A stretch of DNA of 64,000 bases, taken from positions 3,604,501 through 3,668,500 of the forward strand of contig NZ_CP145886.1 in NCBI RefSeq assembly GCF_038049935.1. The letters are read 5' to 3'. Source of the DNA: Rossellomorea sp. y25 (GTDB taxonomy: Bacteria > Bacillota > Bacilli > Bacillales > Bacillaceae_B). A program made the translations under genes and the position numbers. This document shows, one piece after another, positions 42,727 to 52,912 of this stretch (the first letter of the stretch is position 1; every line of letters begins with the position of its first letter). The notes under the pieces were generated by a model, which was not told the DNA's origin, made no database searches, and worked only from the letters and a program-made list of their open reading frames with translations.

Positions 42727-45123
42727 TTATTTGTAAAGTAACACTTTTCCTACTGTACCATCAGCACTTTGTCCTGTAACTCGGAATTTCAATCCGTAGT
42801 TCGGTACGTTACGTCCGGCGTCTACCAACCCTTTATTGCTGTAATCCGCACTGTCGTTGAATAATGGATTTTGGGCAGTTTGGTTATCTTTCAAAGTGAT
42901 TCCAAGAGTGTTGCTATAATCCAGGAACATTTTTTCTGATTTGTTCAAACTGAATGCAGCGTCGTGTACTTGGTAGCGTGAAGAAGCCACCGCTCCATCG
43001 CTCCAGAAGTTCGTGCTTTGGTCTGCATCCACAACACCGACAAATCCATCTCCTGGATGAACGCCAGTCCAGTTTTCACTGAATTGCTTATCCACATACC
43101 ATACCACTAAACCATCGTCGAATTGCATTAAGCTCGCACCACGGCGGATGTTGGCAAGACCTTCATCTACACCGTTATGGCTGCGCCATTCCAGTAGGTA
43201 GTAATGCTCAGATCGTTTGATACCATCATTCTTATCGAAGCCGTCTAAAGTGAATTGAGGTTCTCCTTCAGCATCATCAAACAATACTTCTTTTCCATCC
43301 ACTACTACAGAAAGATCATCTGCGTAGAAGCCTGGATTTGAAACAGCAGCATCTGTTACATACTCAATGGCAACTTCAACTTCTTGACCAGCATAAGCTG
43401 AAAGGTCAAATGAAGCATCAATCCATCCGTTAGAAGAACCTGTAATTCCATTACCCAGATTAGAACCATGCGGATTAGTATTCGTCGTAATATCACTTGC
43501 CACCGGCTCACCGTTCACCGTTACATAAGCATAATCCCAGTCAGTTTCAATGTCATACCAAGCTTTGAAATTGAACTTTGCAGAAGTAGCATTTGTTAAA
43601 TCCACAGTAGTAGTTAAATTATTGTGTAAGTCATCTGCACTTCCAGAGAAGTATTCATTCTCACCGCTTGCCGGTTCATTGATGACCGTTTCTTTTTGTG
43701 GAAGGTTCACTTTCACTACATCGTTGTTTGTTCCTTTGGTGTTGGCTTCGTCAAGGAGTGCTTCGATTCCTTTACTAGAAACGTCCTCTAAATCAATTTC
43801 TGATCCAGTCAACCAGTTTCCTTCAGTACCTGCACTATCCACTACTGCAGAAGCCTGCAGCATTTCTTTCATATAAGGACTAAATCCTGTAGGTTTCGTT
43901 CCCGGGATATCTCCAGCCCAGCTTCCGCTTGACATGATGGACCAGTAGCTGACCGGTTCACCTGCGCCGGTATACTGAGTATCATATTCATCAGGAAGAC
44001 CTAAATCATGACCGAATTCATGGGCCATGACTCCGACAGCACCATCTTCAGGTTCGATCGTGTAGTCATAAGCAGCCATTTTCCCGCCCCAATAAGGGAC
44101 AGTTGCTTCAGTTCCTGGAAGAGCATGAACCCCGCCAAGATTCCAGCGATGAGACCAGATGGCATCAGATCCTAATTCTCCTCCGCCAGCTTCTTCACCT
44201 ACACCTGAGTGAATCACCATTAAGTGGTCAACCAGACCGTCTGGCTCAAGGTAATTTCCATCTCCGTCAAGGTCATAACGATCCCATTGGTCATAATCGG
44301 CAATGTTTACATCTGGATCTGCTGCCGCTGCCGCCAACGCTTCTTTTACAAGGCCACGTGCATTGACATCGCTATCATCTTCAGTAGGATAGTTTCCTCC
44401 GTATGCAGCCGCCGGTTGCTTTGCTGTATACCAACCAGCAACTTCCCCTTCAACAGAATAGCTTCCACCTGACTGCTGTTCATAGTATTGCTTCATGGAC
44501 ACATAGTTTTTCCCGTCTGGACCTGTCCAACCGCCTGTACCAAACAACATATCTTGATAGTGCTCACGGGAATAAGCATCTTCACCTTCGTAATACATAT
44601 CCGTTTCTTCAGGTTTCATTTCATTATGCTTTCTGTCAGGATAATCAACTAAAAGAACCAACACCTTATCCGTACGCATTTCACCGGCATACGCTTCTTC
44701 TTTCACAGACTCTGGTGAATTCTTCTTGGCTTGTCCTAATTTATTTCCTTTTCCATTCATCAAATCATTGTTTTTCATTTGTTCTTGAAGCTTCACTTTT
44801 TCAGAAGCTTCTTTTTCATGTAATTCTCCTGCTTCTTTTTCAGCAGAATCCGCTTTCGCTTTCAAGAACTTCTGCAGTGCTTTTTCAGCCTCAGCAGGTG
44901 TCGCATTTTGTTTGATTTTACCTTCTTTTTTCAACATTTCGATCAGGCGCTCGTCATTCGCAATACCTAAATCGAAAGGCCCTCCATGCTTATGTTCCTG
45001 TTTCACCGTCGGCTTGGCTAATACATTTTCCGGTACTGTGGTTGCAGCTGATGCCGGTACCGTGAACGCCCCGACACTGATAGCGGCAGCCATGGCCATT
45101 GACAATACTTTGCGTGTCTTCAA
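42727..45123 (-). CDS. inhA: Immune inhibitor A-type M6 metalloprotease, secreted
   Basis: The 798-residue precursor has a signal peptide of about 26 residues ending ASA, then a charged propeptide. The M6 catalytic domain carries the zinc motif HEFGHDLGLPDEYD, and the SSGSWAGDIPGTKPTG met-turn region follows. Beta-rich and MAM-like C-terminal domains come next. InhA proteases degrade host or competitor peptides and remodel secreted proteins. The start is TTG at 45123, with GGGGG 7 nt upstream, where the signal peptide begins; the frame upstream to 45159 lacks support. Confidence 0.93.
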   Translation of the reverse strand: MKTRKVLSMAMAAAISVGAFTVPASAATTVPENVLAKPTVKQEHKHGGPFDLGIANDERLIEMLKKEGKIKQNATPAEAEKALQKFLKAKADSAEKEAGELHEKEASEKVKLQEQMKNNDLMNGKGNKLGQAKKNSPESVKEEAYAGEMRTDKVLVLLVDYPDRKHNEMKPEETDMYYEGEDAYSREHYQDMLFGTGGWTGPDGKNYVSMKQYYEQQSGGSYSVEGEVAGWYTAKQPAAAYGGNYPTEDDSDVNARGLVKEALAAAAADPDVNIADYDQWDRYDLDGDGNYLEPDGLVDHLMVIHSGVGEEAGGGELGSDAIWSHRWNLGGVHALPGTEATVPYWGGKMAAYDYTIEPEDGAVGVMAHEFGHDLGLPDEYDTQYTGAGEPVSYWSIMSSGSWAGDIPGTKPTGFSPYMKEMLQASAVVDSAGTEGNWLTGSEIDLEDVSSKGIEALLDEANTKGTNNDVVKVNLPQKETVINEPASGENEYFSGSADDLHNNLTTTVDLTNATSAKFNFKAWYDIETDWDYAYVTVNGEPVASDITTNTNPHGSNLGNGITGSSNGWIDASFDLSAYAGQEVEVAIEYVTDAAVSNPGFYADDLSVVVDGKEVLFDDAEGEPQFTLDGFDKNDGIKRSEHYYLLEWRSHNGVDEGLANIRRGASLMQFDDGLVVWYVDKQFSENWTGVHPGDGFVGVVDADQSTNFWSDGAVASSRYQVHDAAFSLNKSEKMFLDYSNTLGITLKDNQTAQNPLFNDSADYSNKGLVDAGRNVPNYGLKFRVTGQSADGTVGKVLLYK

Positions 45124-45392
45124 AAAAAGTCCCCCTCTTTTTATGTAATAATTTCTCACTAATTTAAAATATACTCCACTATTCTGAAAAGTAAATATTT
45201 TCAGAATACATTGGTTATTTAGTATTACGAAATAAAATTTTTATAGATAAATAGTATGATATTCAACTGACAATACAGTAAGTAAATTGTCACAATCTCC
45301 AAAAAGCAACAATTACTTTATGTATAAATATGGTATTAAAGGTCGAAATTAGCATTCTCCACCAAACTAAAGTTGGATGAAATAGACAAAAA
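45124..45392. other. AT-rich intergenic region upstream of inhA
   Basis: The stretch presumably contains the inhA promoter. I see many AT-rich hexamers but no single convincing -35/-10 pair and no gene. Confidence 0.4.
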
Positions 45393-45432
45393 AAGGGACG
45401 GACCTTCGACACTCGTGTCGAAGGTCCGTCCC
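45393..45432 (-). terminator. Terminator of ytpB (GGGACGGACC family)
   Basis: AGGGACGGACCTTCGACAC is perfectly complementary to GTGTCGAAGGTCCGTCCCT, with a run of A/T on the minus-strand exit (TTTTTTTG). Confidence 0.93.
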
Positions 45433-45438
45433 TCTTAT

Positions 45439-46512
45439 TCAGGATATTTTTTTACGGTTTCTCCATTTGCGGTAGATTTTGCCGTTGATGTAGAAGAATC
45501 TGGTGATCCAACCGGCTTGTCCGATGAATTCTTTGGAGAAGGATTGTACTTTTTCTTGTTTGTTTGCCTTGTCGTCTGACAGGTAAACGCCGATGAGTCC
45601 TTTGTTGATCAGGCGGTGAAAATGGGCATGGGGCAGTTCATGGGTGTGTTCGTCTGCTTTTTGAAGGAAATGCAGCAGCCGTTCCTTTAAATGCTCATCA
45701 TCCTCGTAATAGAAGCAGAAGTTCAAGTCTCCCCCCTCCTGGTCCTCATCCTGGTCGATGAAGTAATCAAGAAGAATATGCAGGCCCTGAATGTATGGAA
45801 AATATCCACGTTTGATTTTTTCTGTGTGCGACGGCTGAAAATCGCTCCGGCATGCGTATGAAACTAAACAGAAGATACCGAGTGTGGACCCGGAGCAGGC
45901 GGAAAACTCGTACCAATTCATTTCCGGAAGGTTCGAACGGTGAGTTTCAAACCAATTCTGCAGCCTTCCTACCCGTTCTTCTTTTTTTACATGTTTATGT
46001 ATCTGCAAGTCGCAGTAGTATTCACAAAGTTGTACAAGATCCTTTTTGATGCTGTCATAGTGTTGTAATGCTTCAAGAACGGACTGACAGGTAAGCACTA
46101 GATCCCTCAGATACCCCCCGTCATCCTGATCCGCCCTTAAAGAATAGTAATTGACAGGGACAGCGCCCACCGTCAGGGCGTCCTTCATGGATTGATGAAG
46201 GAGGGCAAAATCGTCGGGGTCCAGGGAAACGCTTCGATCACACAGATTATCCAAATAATCGCTTATCGTTTGATAGGCGACGATGAATCGAATCGTTTCT
46301 TCTTTTCTGTCCAGTGCCAGCAGGGAAAGAATCGATCCACCTTCACAGTGAAACGTTTTATGCTCTATACTGGCAAGGGCCTGGCTTCTCAATTCCTGAT
46401 TGGGGATCGCTTCTGCACGCCTCTTCCACTCATCTAACTCTTTATGAACAATCGGAAAAACATTTCGGTATACTCTTGTCATTAACGAAAAGGGATCACT
46501 TGGAATGGACAC
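45439..46512 (-). CDS. ytpB: YtpB, tetraprenyl-beta-curcumene synthase
   Basis: The 357-residue helical protein belongs to the YtpB/DUF2600 class of terpene synthases. Acidic metal-binding candidates are SDYLDNLCD and DYFIDQDEDQEGGD. In B. subtilis YtpB converts tetraprenyl diphosphate to a C35 curcumene used for spore-related sesquarterpenoids. The GTG at 46512 has GAGGTGG 5 nt upstream and is preferred over the GTG at 46521. It lies 14 bp after ytpA. Confidence 0.93.
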   Translation of the reverse strand: MSIPSDPFSLMTRVYRNVFPIVHKELDEWKRRAEAIPNQELRSQALASIEHKTFHCEGGSILSLLALDRKEETIRFIVAYQTISDYLDNLCDRSVSLDPDDFALLHQSMKDALTVGAVPVNYYSLRADQDDGGYLRDLVLTCQSVLEALQHYDSIKKDLVQLCEYYCDLQIHKHVKKEERVGRLQNWFETHRSNLPEMNWYEFSACSGSTLGIFCLVSYACRSDFQPSHTEKIKRGYFPYIQGLHILLDYFIDQDEDQEGGDLNFCFYYEDDEHLKERLLHFLQKADEHTHELPHAHFHRLINKGLIGVYLSDDKANKQEKVQSFSKEFIGQAGWITRFFYINGKIYRKWRNRKKIS

Positions 46513-46526
46513 CTTTACCACCTCTT

Positions 46527-47330
46527 TTACAAAATGTATCCTAGCGCTTTCAAACGACTTTCAATGAAAATTTTGGAGTACTCAAATATATCTTCTCGTT
46601 CTGGTTCATTATAGATTTCATGATAGCACTTCGGCCATTCTTTGTAATGCATTTCAGATAAAGACAGTTCGTTGAACCATTTTTTCACTGCTTTTTTATC
46701 GACGATTTTGTCATCACCAGCCTGCAACACGAGCAGTGGAACGTCAGGCATTTTTTCCAGGTTTATAAAAGCCAGTTTGATCGCATGGGCGAGCTCCCTG
46801 TACCAGCGGACGGACACCTTGGTGATATAGAGTGAATCGTTGCTGTCAATTTCACGTACGTCTGCATTTCTTGTTGCCATATCGATCGTTAACCCGGATG
46901 GAAACTTCACCATGGGAGCGATCTTATTCAAACCGTGGGACAAGAGCTCGATCGGTTTTGAAGGGGTCGTGACCAAGCCTAAACAAGGTGAGGACAAGAT
47001 CACACCTGCCAGGTTCACATGGGATTCCTGAAGCATACGCACCGCAACAAGCCCCCCCATACTATGACCTATCATAAATACTGGTAATTCAAATTGATAT
47101 GCTGCCTGTACCCAATCTTTCACTTCCACTATATATTCATCAAAGGAATCAATATGTCCTCTTTTACTTCTTGAGGTCATACCCTGCCCCGGTAAATCCC
47201 CCATTATGACATGATAGCCTGCTGCACGCCACATTTCAATGAGCCAACCGTACCTGCCATGATGTTCCATTGCTCCATGAATGATGACGATGACTGCCTT
47301 TGCTTCTTGATCTGTTTCCCATTTCCACAT
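46527..47330 (-). CDS. ytpA: YtpA, alpha/beta-hydrolase lysophospholipase
   Basis: The 267-residue hydrolase has the nucleophile elbow GHSMGG near residue 92, IHGAMEHHGRYG (oxyanion region), and late GDDKIVDK and CYHEIYNE (Asp and His of the triad). B. subtilis YtpA is linked to making the phospholipid antibiotic bacilysocin. The start at 47330 has AAAGGAGG 7 nt upstream; the frame to 47378 is unsupported. It forms an operon with ytpB. Confidence 0.92.
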   Translation of the reverse strand: MWKWETDQEAKAVIVIIHGAMEHHGRYGWLIEMWRAAGYHVIMGDLPGQGMTSRSKRGHIDSFDEYIVEVKDWVQAAYQFELPVFMIGHSMGGLVAVRMLQESHVNLAGVILSSPCLGLVTTPSKPIELLSHGLNKIAPMVKFPSGLTIDMATRNADVREIDSNDSLYITKVSVRWYRELAHAIKLAFINLEKMPDVPLLVLQAGDDKIVDKKAVKKWFNELSLSEMHYKEWPKCYHEIYNEPEREDIFEYSKIFIESRLKALGYIL

Positions 47331-47415
47331 GGCAATCCCTCCTTTATAGTTCTCTAATTGATTGAATTCTGCTACCATTTATTATAGTAAATATTATTGA
47401 AAGGGGTAGTAAAAA

Positions 47416-47931
47416 ATGCTCTATCCGTATCATGATAAAAAACCAGTCATCTCTCACTCAGCTTACATTGCCGATTATGTGACCATCTCCGGGGATGTCG
47501 AGATCGGGGAAGAGTCCAGTATTTGGTTTAACACCGTCATCAGAGGGGATGTCGCTCCAACGAAAATCGGTAATAAAGTAAATATACAGGATAATTCCAT
47601 TCTCCATCAGAGTCCAAATAACCCTCTTATTCTTGAAGATGAAGTAACCGTCGGCCATGGAGTGATTCTACATAGCTGCAAAATTCGAAAGAAAGCGTTA
47701 ATCGGTATGGGATCCATTATTCTCGATAATGCTGAAATTGGTGAAGGAGCTTTTATTGGAGCAGGAAGCCTTGTTCCTCAAGGGAAAGTCATTCCTCCTA
47801 ATACGCTGGCATTCGGCAGGCCAGCAAAAGTAGTGAGAGAGCTAAACGAACATGATATTAGCGAAATGAAGCGCATTTCCAGAGAATACGCTGAAAAAGG
47901 ACAATATTATAAAAGCATCAAACCATTTTAA
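47416..47931 (+). CDS. ytoA: YtoA, gamma-carbonic-anhydrase family protein
   Basis: The 171-residue left-handed beta-helix protein has hexapeptide repeats, with the histidine ligands of the gamma class in QDNSILHQSP, VGHGVILHSC and nearby. Carbonic anhydrase activity is plausible but not assured for YtoA proteins. GAAAGGGG precedes the ATG. It is divergent from ytpA. Confidence 0.9.
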   Translation: MLYPYHDKKPVISHSAYIADYVTISGDVEIGEESSIWFNTVIRGDVAPTKIGNKVNIQDNSILHQSPNNPLILEDEVTVGHGVILHSCKIRKKALIGMGSIILDNAEIGEGAFIGAGSLVPQGKVIPPNTLAFGRPAKVVRELNEHDISEMKRISREYAEKGQYYKSIKPF

Positions 47932-48019
47932 CTTCTTATACTTGGGATACCCCATCCTTCATTAGATTACTCATGTAATATTTTCAGGTGTAACACGTGT
48001 GATTGTTTCCTCGAACAGG

Positions 48020-48072
48020 TTTTATCTGCCGTTTTAGAAATATATCTGCCAGTATCGGGATATGTCTGCCAT
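48020..48072. repeat. Three tandem copies of a 20-bp unit with TATCTGCC
   Basis: ATCTGCC or GTCTGCC occurs at 48024, 48044 and 48064, exactly 20 bp apart, in the intergenic region between ytoA and metK. Confidence 0.65.
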
Positions 48073-48123
48073 GTGACACAAACTAATAAATTTCGCCGAA
48101 TCAATTAGAAATGCCACTCATCA

Positions 48124-48160
48124 AAAAGAGACCAACACCCATAAAGTGTTGGTCTCTTTG
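48124..48160 (-). terminator. Terminator of metK
   Basis: AAAGAGACCAACAC pairs with GTGTTGGTCTCTTT around CCATAAA, with TTTTTG on the minus-strand exit. Confidence 0.92.
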
Positions 48161-48168
48161 ATCTTATC

Positions 48169-49371
48169 TTATTCGCCTAACGCTTCTGCTTTTAATGCTT
48201 CAGCTTTGTTTGTACGCTCCCAAGGAAGATCAATATCGTTACGGCCGAAGTGTCCGTAAGCAGCTGTTTGCTTGTAGATCGGACGACGAAGGTCCAGCAT
48301 TTTGATGATGCCAGCAGGACGAAGGTCAAAGTTGTTGCGGACAACATCAATCAATACGTCTTCTGATACTTTACCCGTTCCGAATGTGTCGATTGAAATA
48401 GATACCGGTTGAGCAACACCGATTGCATACGCTAATTGAACTTCACATTTTTCAGCTAAACCAGCTGCTACAATGTTCTTCGCTACGAAACGTGCTGCAT
48501 ATGCCGCTGAACGGTCCACTTTCGTTGCATCCTTACCAGAGAATGCACCGCCACCATGACGAGCATATCCGCCGTATGTGTCAACGATGATTTTACGTCC
48601 TGTTAAACCTGCATCACCTTGTGGTCCACCGATAACGAAACGACCTGTCGGGTTGATGAAATATTTTGTTTGCTCATCGATCAGTTCTTTCGGTACAACC
48701 GGATCGATGACATATTCCTTCAAGTTACGCTGGATTTGCTCAAGCGTTACTTCAGGGTGATGTTGAGTAGAGATAACGATCGTGTCGATTCGAACCGGCT
48801 TGTCGTTTTCATCATATTCAACTGTTACTTGCGTTTTTCCATCAGGACGTAAGTAAGGAAGAATTTCTTCTTTACGAACTTCCGTTAAGCGACGGGAAAT
48901 TTTGTGAGCAAGGGAAATAGGAAGAGGCATAAGCTCTTTCGTTTCATTACAAGCGAATCCAAACATTAACCCTTGGTCACCTGCTCCGATTGCATCGATC
49001 TCCTCATCCGTCATTTGTCCTTCACGGGCTTCAAGTGCCTGGTCTACCCCTTGAGCGATATCAGCAGATTGCTCATCGATGGATGTCAATACTGCACATG
49101 TTTCAGCGTCAAAGCCGTATTTCGCACGAGTGTAGCCAATTTCACGGATTGTTTCGCGAACGATTTTCGGAATATCGACATACGTACTAGTTGTAATTTC
49201 ACCTGCAACAAGTACAAGACCCGTTGTAACAGACGTTTCACATGCTACACGAGCATTAGGGTCATTGGTAAGAATTGCATCAAGAATTGAATCAGAAATT
49301 TGGTCACAAATTTTATCTGGATGTCCTTCGGTTACGGACTCAGATGTAAACAGACGACGTTTAGTTGACAT
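48169..49371 (-). CDS. metK: MetK, S-adenosylmethionine synthetase
   Basis: The 400-residue enzyme has family motifs [25 protein letters not shown] and [18 protein letters not shown]. It makes SAM from methionine and ATP. AAGGAGG lies 7 nt before the ATG at 49371; a TTG at 49374 is closer than ideal. A SAM riboswitch in the leader provides feedback. Confidence 0.98.
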   Translation of the reverse strand: MSTKRRLFTSESVTEGHPDKICDQISDSILDAILTNDPNARVACETSVTTGLVLVAGEITTSTYVDIPKIVRETIREIGYTRAKYGFDAETCAVLTSIDEQSADIAQGVDQALEAREGQMTDEEIDAIGAGDQGLMFGFACNETKELMPLPISLAHKISRRLTEVRKEEILPYLRPDGKTQVTVEYDENDKPVRIDTIVISTQHHPEVTLEQIQRNLKEYVIDPVVPKELIDEQTKYFINPTGRFVIGGPQGDAGLTGRKIIVDTYGGYARHGGGAFSGKDATKVDRSAAYAARFVAKNIVAAGLAEKCEVQLAYAIGVAQPVSISIDTFGTGKVSEDVLIDVVRNNFDLRPAGIIKMLDLRRPIYKQTAAYGHFGRNDIDLPWERTNKAEALKAEALGE

Positions 49372-49518
49372 CAAGGTTCCTCCTTAAGCTATTTGTTAGA
49401 CTTTGATCTAACAAAACATTAAACAGATACGGTACTCATTCCCTAAGTAGTATGAAGTAAACATGGTTTTTTTATAAAAAAATCATGAATTATGTGCATT
49501 TGATCCTCTATAAACAGA

Positions 49519-49559
49519 AAAAACCCTTCCTCATGATTAAAGCAATAGAGGAAAGGTTT
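49519..49559 (-). terminator. Attenuator of the metK SAM riboswitch
   Basis: AAACCTTTCCTC pairs with GAGGAAGGGTTT, followed by TTTTCTG on the minus strand. Confidence 0.9.
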
Positions 49560-49582
49560 CAGATCATAGCCGCGCCTTTTCT

Positions 49583-49726
49583 CTCTTATCGTTCAAGGTT
49601 CATAGACCTTGCCTCAGTTTAGCACCTTCGCTTAATCGGATCGTTTCAAAGTATAAGATCCATTCACTATTTAGCAGGTTGCTGGGTTTCATAGGGTCTG
49701 CTCCCTCCACCAGCTCAGGATAAGAG
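49583..49726 (-). ncRNA. SAM-I riboswitch (S-box) of metK
   Basis: The minus strand shows CTCTTATCCTGAG, GGTGGAGGGA, ATGAAACCCAGCAACC and the closing GATAAGAG, the canonical S-box elements. High SAM should favour the downstream terminator. Confidence 0.95.
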
Positions 49727-49972
49727 TATCCGTTCAAGGAACAATGATAACGTTTAGGACTAGAGGTGTCAACTTTTTTTCGAGTGACAGGTTTAACCAA
49801 TCTTTTAGCCTCTTTTTATGACTTCAACCTATTTTTCTTCATTAAAATAACCTAATGGGGTAATGAGGCTAAACATTTAGATTTTTTCTTCATATATATA
49901 AGAAGAAACAAGCTGTATTTGGACGAAAAATGTGACAAAATGAAGACACATTATAAAATTAAATAAATAGTA

Positions 49973-50000
49973 TAGACTAATAGCTTGATTGTGTTATACT
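49973..50000 (+). promoter_or_regulatory. Possible pckA promoter
   Basis: TAGACT at 49973-49978 and TATACT at 49995-50000 are separated by 16 bp, 56 bp before the start codon. The -35 is weak, which is common for regulated gluconeogenic genes. Confidence 0.4.
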
Positions 50001-50055
50001 ATTTTTGTGAAGTAAGCGATGCCATTAAATAAATTTATATAAAGGAAGGGTTCTA

Positions 50056-51645
50056 ATGAATTCAGTGAGCATGTCTAATGAATTAACAGAATTACTTAAC
50101 GGTCAAAATATTCAGGAACAATTATCTGTTTCCCAACTAGTTGAAAAAGTCCTTCAACGCAATGAAGGCGTTTTAACATCATCAGGTGCAGTCAGAGCAG
50201 AAACTGGTAAATACACAGGACGCTCTCCTAAGGATAAATTTATTGTTGAAGAACCATCCACGAAGGATAAGATTGAGTGGGGTTCTGTCAATCAACCCAT
50301 CTCTTCAGAATCATTCGATAAACTATATACAAAAGTGATCAATTACTTAAAAGAAAAAGAAGAAGTGTTCTCATTCCAAGGGTTCGCAGGTGCAGACCCA
50401 AAACATAGACTGCCGATTCAGGTTATCAACGAATTTGCTTGGCATAATCTTTTCGCTCATCAATTATTCATTCGCCCGACAGAAGAAGAGCTAAAGGGTC
50501 ACCAATCAGAATTCACAATCGTTTCTGCTCCGAACTTCAAGGCGGATCCCGAAGTTGACGGAACTCATTCTGAAACATTTATCATTGTATCATTCGAAAG
50601 AAGAATTGTCCTGATTGGTGGTACTGAGTATGCAGGTGAAATGAAGAAATCGATTTTCTCTGTCATGAACTACGTGCTTCCTGAATCCGATATCCTTTCC
50701 ATGCACTGCTCTTCAAACGTGGGACGCGAAGGCGATGTGGCATTGTTCTTCGGTTTATCCGGAACTGGAAAAACGACTTTATCCGCAGACCCTAACCGCC
50801 GTTTGATCGGCGATGATGAACACGGTTGGTCTCCAAACGGTGTTTTCAATATCGAAGGCGGCTGCTACGCTAAATGTATCGGTCTGACACGTGAGAAAGA
50901 GCCACAAATCTTCGATGCCATCCGTTTCGGTTCTGTCCTTGAAAATGTTGTCCTTGATGACAATTCCCGCATCCCGGATTATGAGGATAACACATTAACT
51001 GAAAACACTCGTGCTGCATACCCTCTTCAAGCGATGGAAAACATCGTTGAACCAAGTGTTGCAGGACATCCAAATACAATCGTATTCTTAACGGCAGATG
51101 CATTCGGGGTATTACCTCCAATCAGCAAACTGACGAAAGAACAAGCAATGTACCACTTCTTAAGTGGATATACATCGAAGCTTGCAGGTACGGAGCGTGG
51201 GATCACTTCACCACAAGCAACGTTCTCAACATGCTTTGGCTCACCATTCCTGCCACTTCCTGCAACTCGTTATGCCGAGATGCTTGGGAAGAAAATCGAT
51301 GAGCACAATGCACAGGTATTCTTAGTGAACACCGGGTGGACTGGTGGAGAATACGGTGTTGGTAACCGCATGAAGTTATCTTACACTCGTGCTATGGTTC
51401 AAGCAGCTCTTGAAGGCGAACTGACTCACGTTGAAACAGAAACGGACGACATCTTCGGTCTGAACATCCCTGTTCACGTTCCTGGTGTTCCTGACGAAGT
51501 GCTGCAACCAAAAAGAACATGGTCCAATGAAGCAGCATATGAAGTGAAAGCAAAAGAACTAGCCCACAAATTCAACGAGAACTTCAAGAAATTCTCAAAC
51601 GTACCATCTGAAATCGAACTTAAAGGCGGTCCATCCGTTAAATAG
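50056..51645 (+). CDS. pckA: PckA, ATP-dependent phosphoenolpyruvate carboxykinase
   Basis: The 529-residue enzyme has the kinase-1a loop [11 protein letters not shown], the preceding [14 protein letters not shown], and LIGDDEHGW (metal and ATP site). It converts oxaloacetate to PEP for gluconeogenesis. AAGGAAGG precedes the ATG. It is divergent from metK as in B. subtilis. Confidence 0.97.
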   Translation: MNSVSMSNELTELLNGQNIQEQLSVSQLVEKVLQRNEGVLTSSGAVRAETGKYTGRSPKDKFIVEEPSTKDKIEWGSVNQPISSESFDKLYTKVINYLKEKEEVFSFQGFAGADPKHRLPIQVINEFAWHNLFAHQLFIRPTEEELKGHQSEFTIVSAPNFKADPEVDGTHSETFIIVSFERRIVLIGGTEYAGEMKKSIFSVMNYVLPESDILSMHCSSNVGREGDVALFFGLSGTGKTTLSADPNRRLIGDDEHGWSPNGVFNIEGGCYAKCIGLTREKEPQIFDAIRFGSVLENVVLDDNSRIPDYEDNTLTENTRAAYPLQAMENIVEPSVAGHPNTIVFLTADAFGVLPPISKLTKEQAMYHFLSGYTSKLAGTERGITSPQATFSTCFGSPFLPLPATRYAEMLGKKIDEHNAQVFLVNTGWTGGEYGVGNRMKLSYTRAMVQAALEGELTHVETETDDIFGLNIPVHVPGVPDEVLQPKRTWSNEAAYEVKAKELAHKFNENFKKFSNVPSEIELKGGPSVK

Positions 51646-51655
51646 TCTACTATAC

Positions 51656-51691
51656 AAAGGTCCGTCCCTCATTCTTGAGGGACGGACCTTT
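51656..51691. terminator. Terminator of pckA (GGGACGGACC family)
   Basis: AAAGGTCCGTCCCTC pairs perfectly with GAGGGACGGACCTTT around a 6-nt loop. It also lies just past the minus-strand gene ending at 51699, so it may serve both. Confidence 0.9.
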
Positions 51692-51698
51692 GTTATGG

Positions 51699-51848
51699 TT
51701 ATAATCCTTTTTTACGGCCGGTGATTCTGTTAAATAAAAAGACTACAATGGCAATAACGAGTAAGATATGGATGATGGCTCCTCCGATTTTAAAGATCAA
51801 TCCGAGCAACCAAAGGACTAAAAGAATTCCAATAATGGTCCAAAGCAT
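51699..51848 (-). CDS. lmo0937-type tiny membrane protein (DUF5670-like)
   Basis: The 49-residue protein (MLWTIIGILLVLWLLGLIF start, end NRITGRKKGL) consists of two hydrophobic helices around IGGAIIHI. GGAGGG lies 7 nt upstream of the ATG. It matches the lmo0937 family of small, often stress-induced membrane proteins; function is unknown. Confidence 0.85.
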   Translation of the reverse strand: MLWTIIGILLVLWLLGLIFKIGGAIIHILLVIAIVVFLFNRITGRKKGL

Positions 51849-52080
51849 GAGTTTCCCTCCTAATAACTGTGATTGATGCTAAGATTCCCTATTTCCATAA
51901 ATTTAAAACCATACATGGTATTTCACATATAAAAATATACAACCATTAGTAACTTCTGTTAGTCACGCTGAATTTACTCAATAAAATTCTTGCTCTCATT
52001 AAATTTTCCTAAAAATAATACTTTACTAAATATTTCTAATTTTGTATGATAATGATTAAAATTCACGGAGGGGAATCAAG

Positions 52081-52869
52081 ATGATCAGACAACTTACAGA
52101 ACAGGATCATGATATTTGTCAGCAACTCATTCAGCAGCAGCCGGCTGAAAATTTGTTTATTATCGGGGACATTGAAGCCTTTGGGTATGAACAGGATTTT
52201 CAGAAAATTTGGGGCGACTTTGATGCGAAAGGGAATTTGAGGGGAATCCTCCTTAAGTACAGAGAAAACTTCATCCCTTTTTCCATGGGTGAATTTGATG
52301 CGGAAGGGTTTGCCAGAATCATCAATGGGACTGAAGACTACAGCATCGTTTCCGGATTAAAAAGGATCGTGACGCAGGTTGAACCCTTTTTATCCAGAGA
52401 AACTAAATCAATAAGACATATGTATTATGCGAAATGTGACAACACGGAATCAATGAACCGACATGCCCTGCCTCATGTTAAACAGGCTACCCTCAATGAT
52501 CTACCTCAACTTGTGGACCTATTGAACAGCATCCCTGAATTTAGTGGTGGTGATTTTTCTGTAGAAAAAAGAAAACACAGCATGGAAGCCGGTGTTTCCA
52601 GAAGCTATTACGTAGAGGAAGACGGAAAGTTTGTTTCTTCCGCCTCTACAACCGCCGAAAACAGTATGTCAGCGATGATTGTGGCAGTTTGTACCCATCC
52701 GGAGTACAAGAAAAAAGGATACGCTACGGAATGCATGACGAAGCTCTGTCGTGACGTATTAGAAGAAGGAAAAGAATTGTGCTTATTCTATGATAATCCT
52801 GAAGCAGGGAAAATTTATAAGCGAATCGGATTCAAGGATATAGGATATTGGTCTATGTATAAATTTTAG
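52081..52869 (+). CDS. GNAT family N-acetyltransferase
   Basis: The 262-residue protein has a C-terminal GNAT domain with VAVCTHPEYKKKGYATECMTKLC (acetyl-CoA loop) and CLFYDNPEAGKIYKRIGFKDIG. A less conserved N-terminal half resembles two-lobed GNAT proteins. The acceptor is unknown. GGAGGGG precedes the ATG. Confidence 0.88.
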   Translation: MIRQLTEQDHDICQQLIQQQPAENLFIIGDIEAFGYEQDFQKIWGDFDAKGNLRGILLKYRENFIPFSMGEFDAEGFARIINGTEDYSIVSGLKRIVTQVEPFLSRETKSIRHMYYAKCDNTESMNRHALPHVKQATLNDLPQLVDLLNSIPEFSGGDFSVEKRKHSMEAGVSRSYYVEEDGKFVSSASTTAENSMSAMIVAVCTHPEYKKKGYATECMTKLCRDVLEEGKELCLFYDNPEAGKIYKRIGFKDIGYWSMYKF

Positions 52870-52873
52870 TCAT

Positions 52874-52911
52874 AAAAAAAGTTGACTCCCAACAAAGAGT
52901 CAACTTTTTTC
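52874..52911. terminator. Bidirectional terminator between the GNAT gene and bioY
   Basis: AAAAAGTTGACTC pairs with GAGTCAACTTTTT around CCAACAAA, between convergent genes. Confidence 0.92.
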
Positions 52912-52912
52912 A

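Noticed and set aside
44403..44915. 170-codon plus-strand frame opposite inhA
   Set aside because: It is a shadow frame of the protease gene with low-complexity His/Leu/Ser content and no ribosome site.
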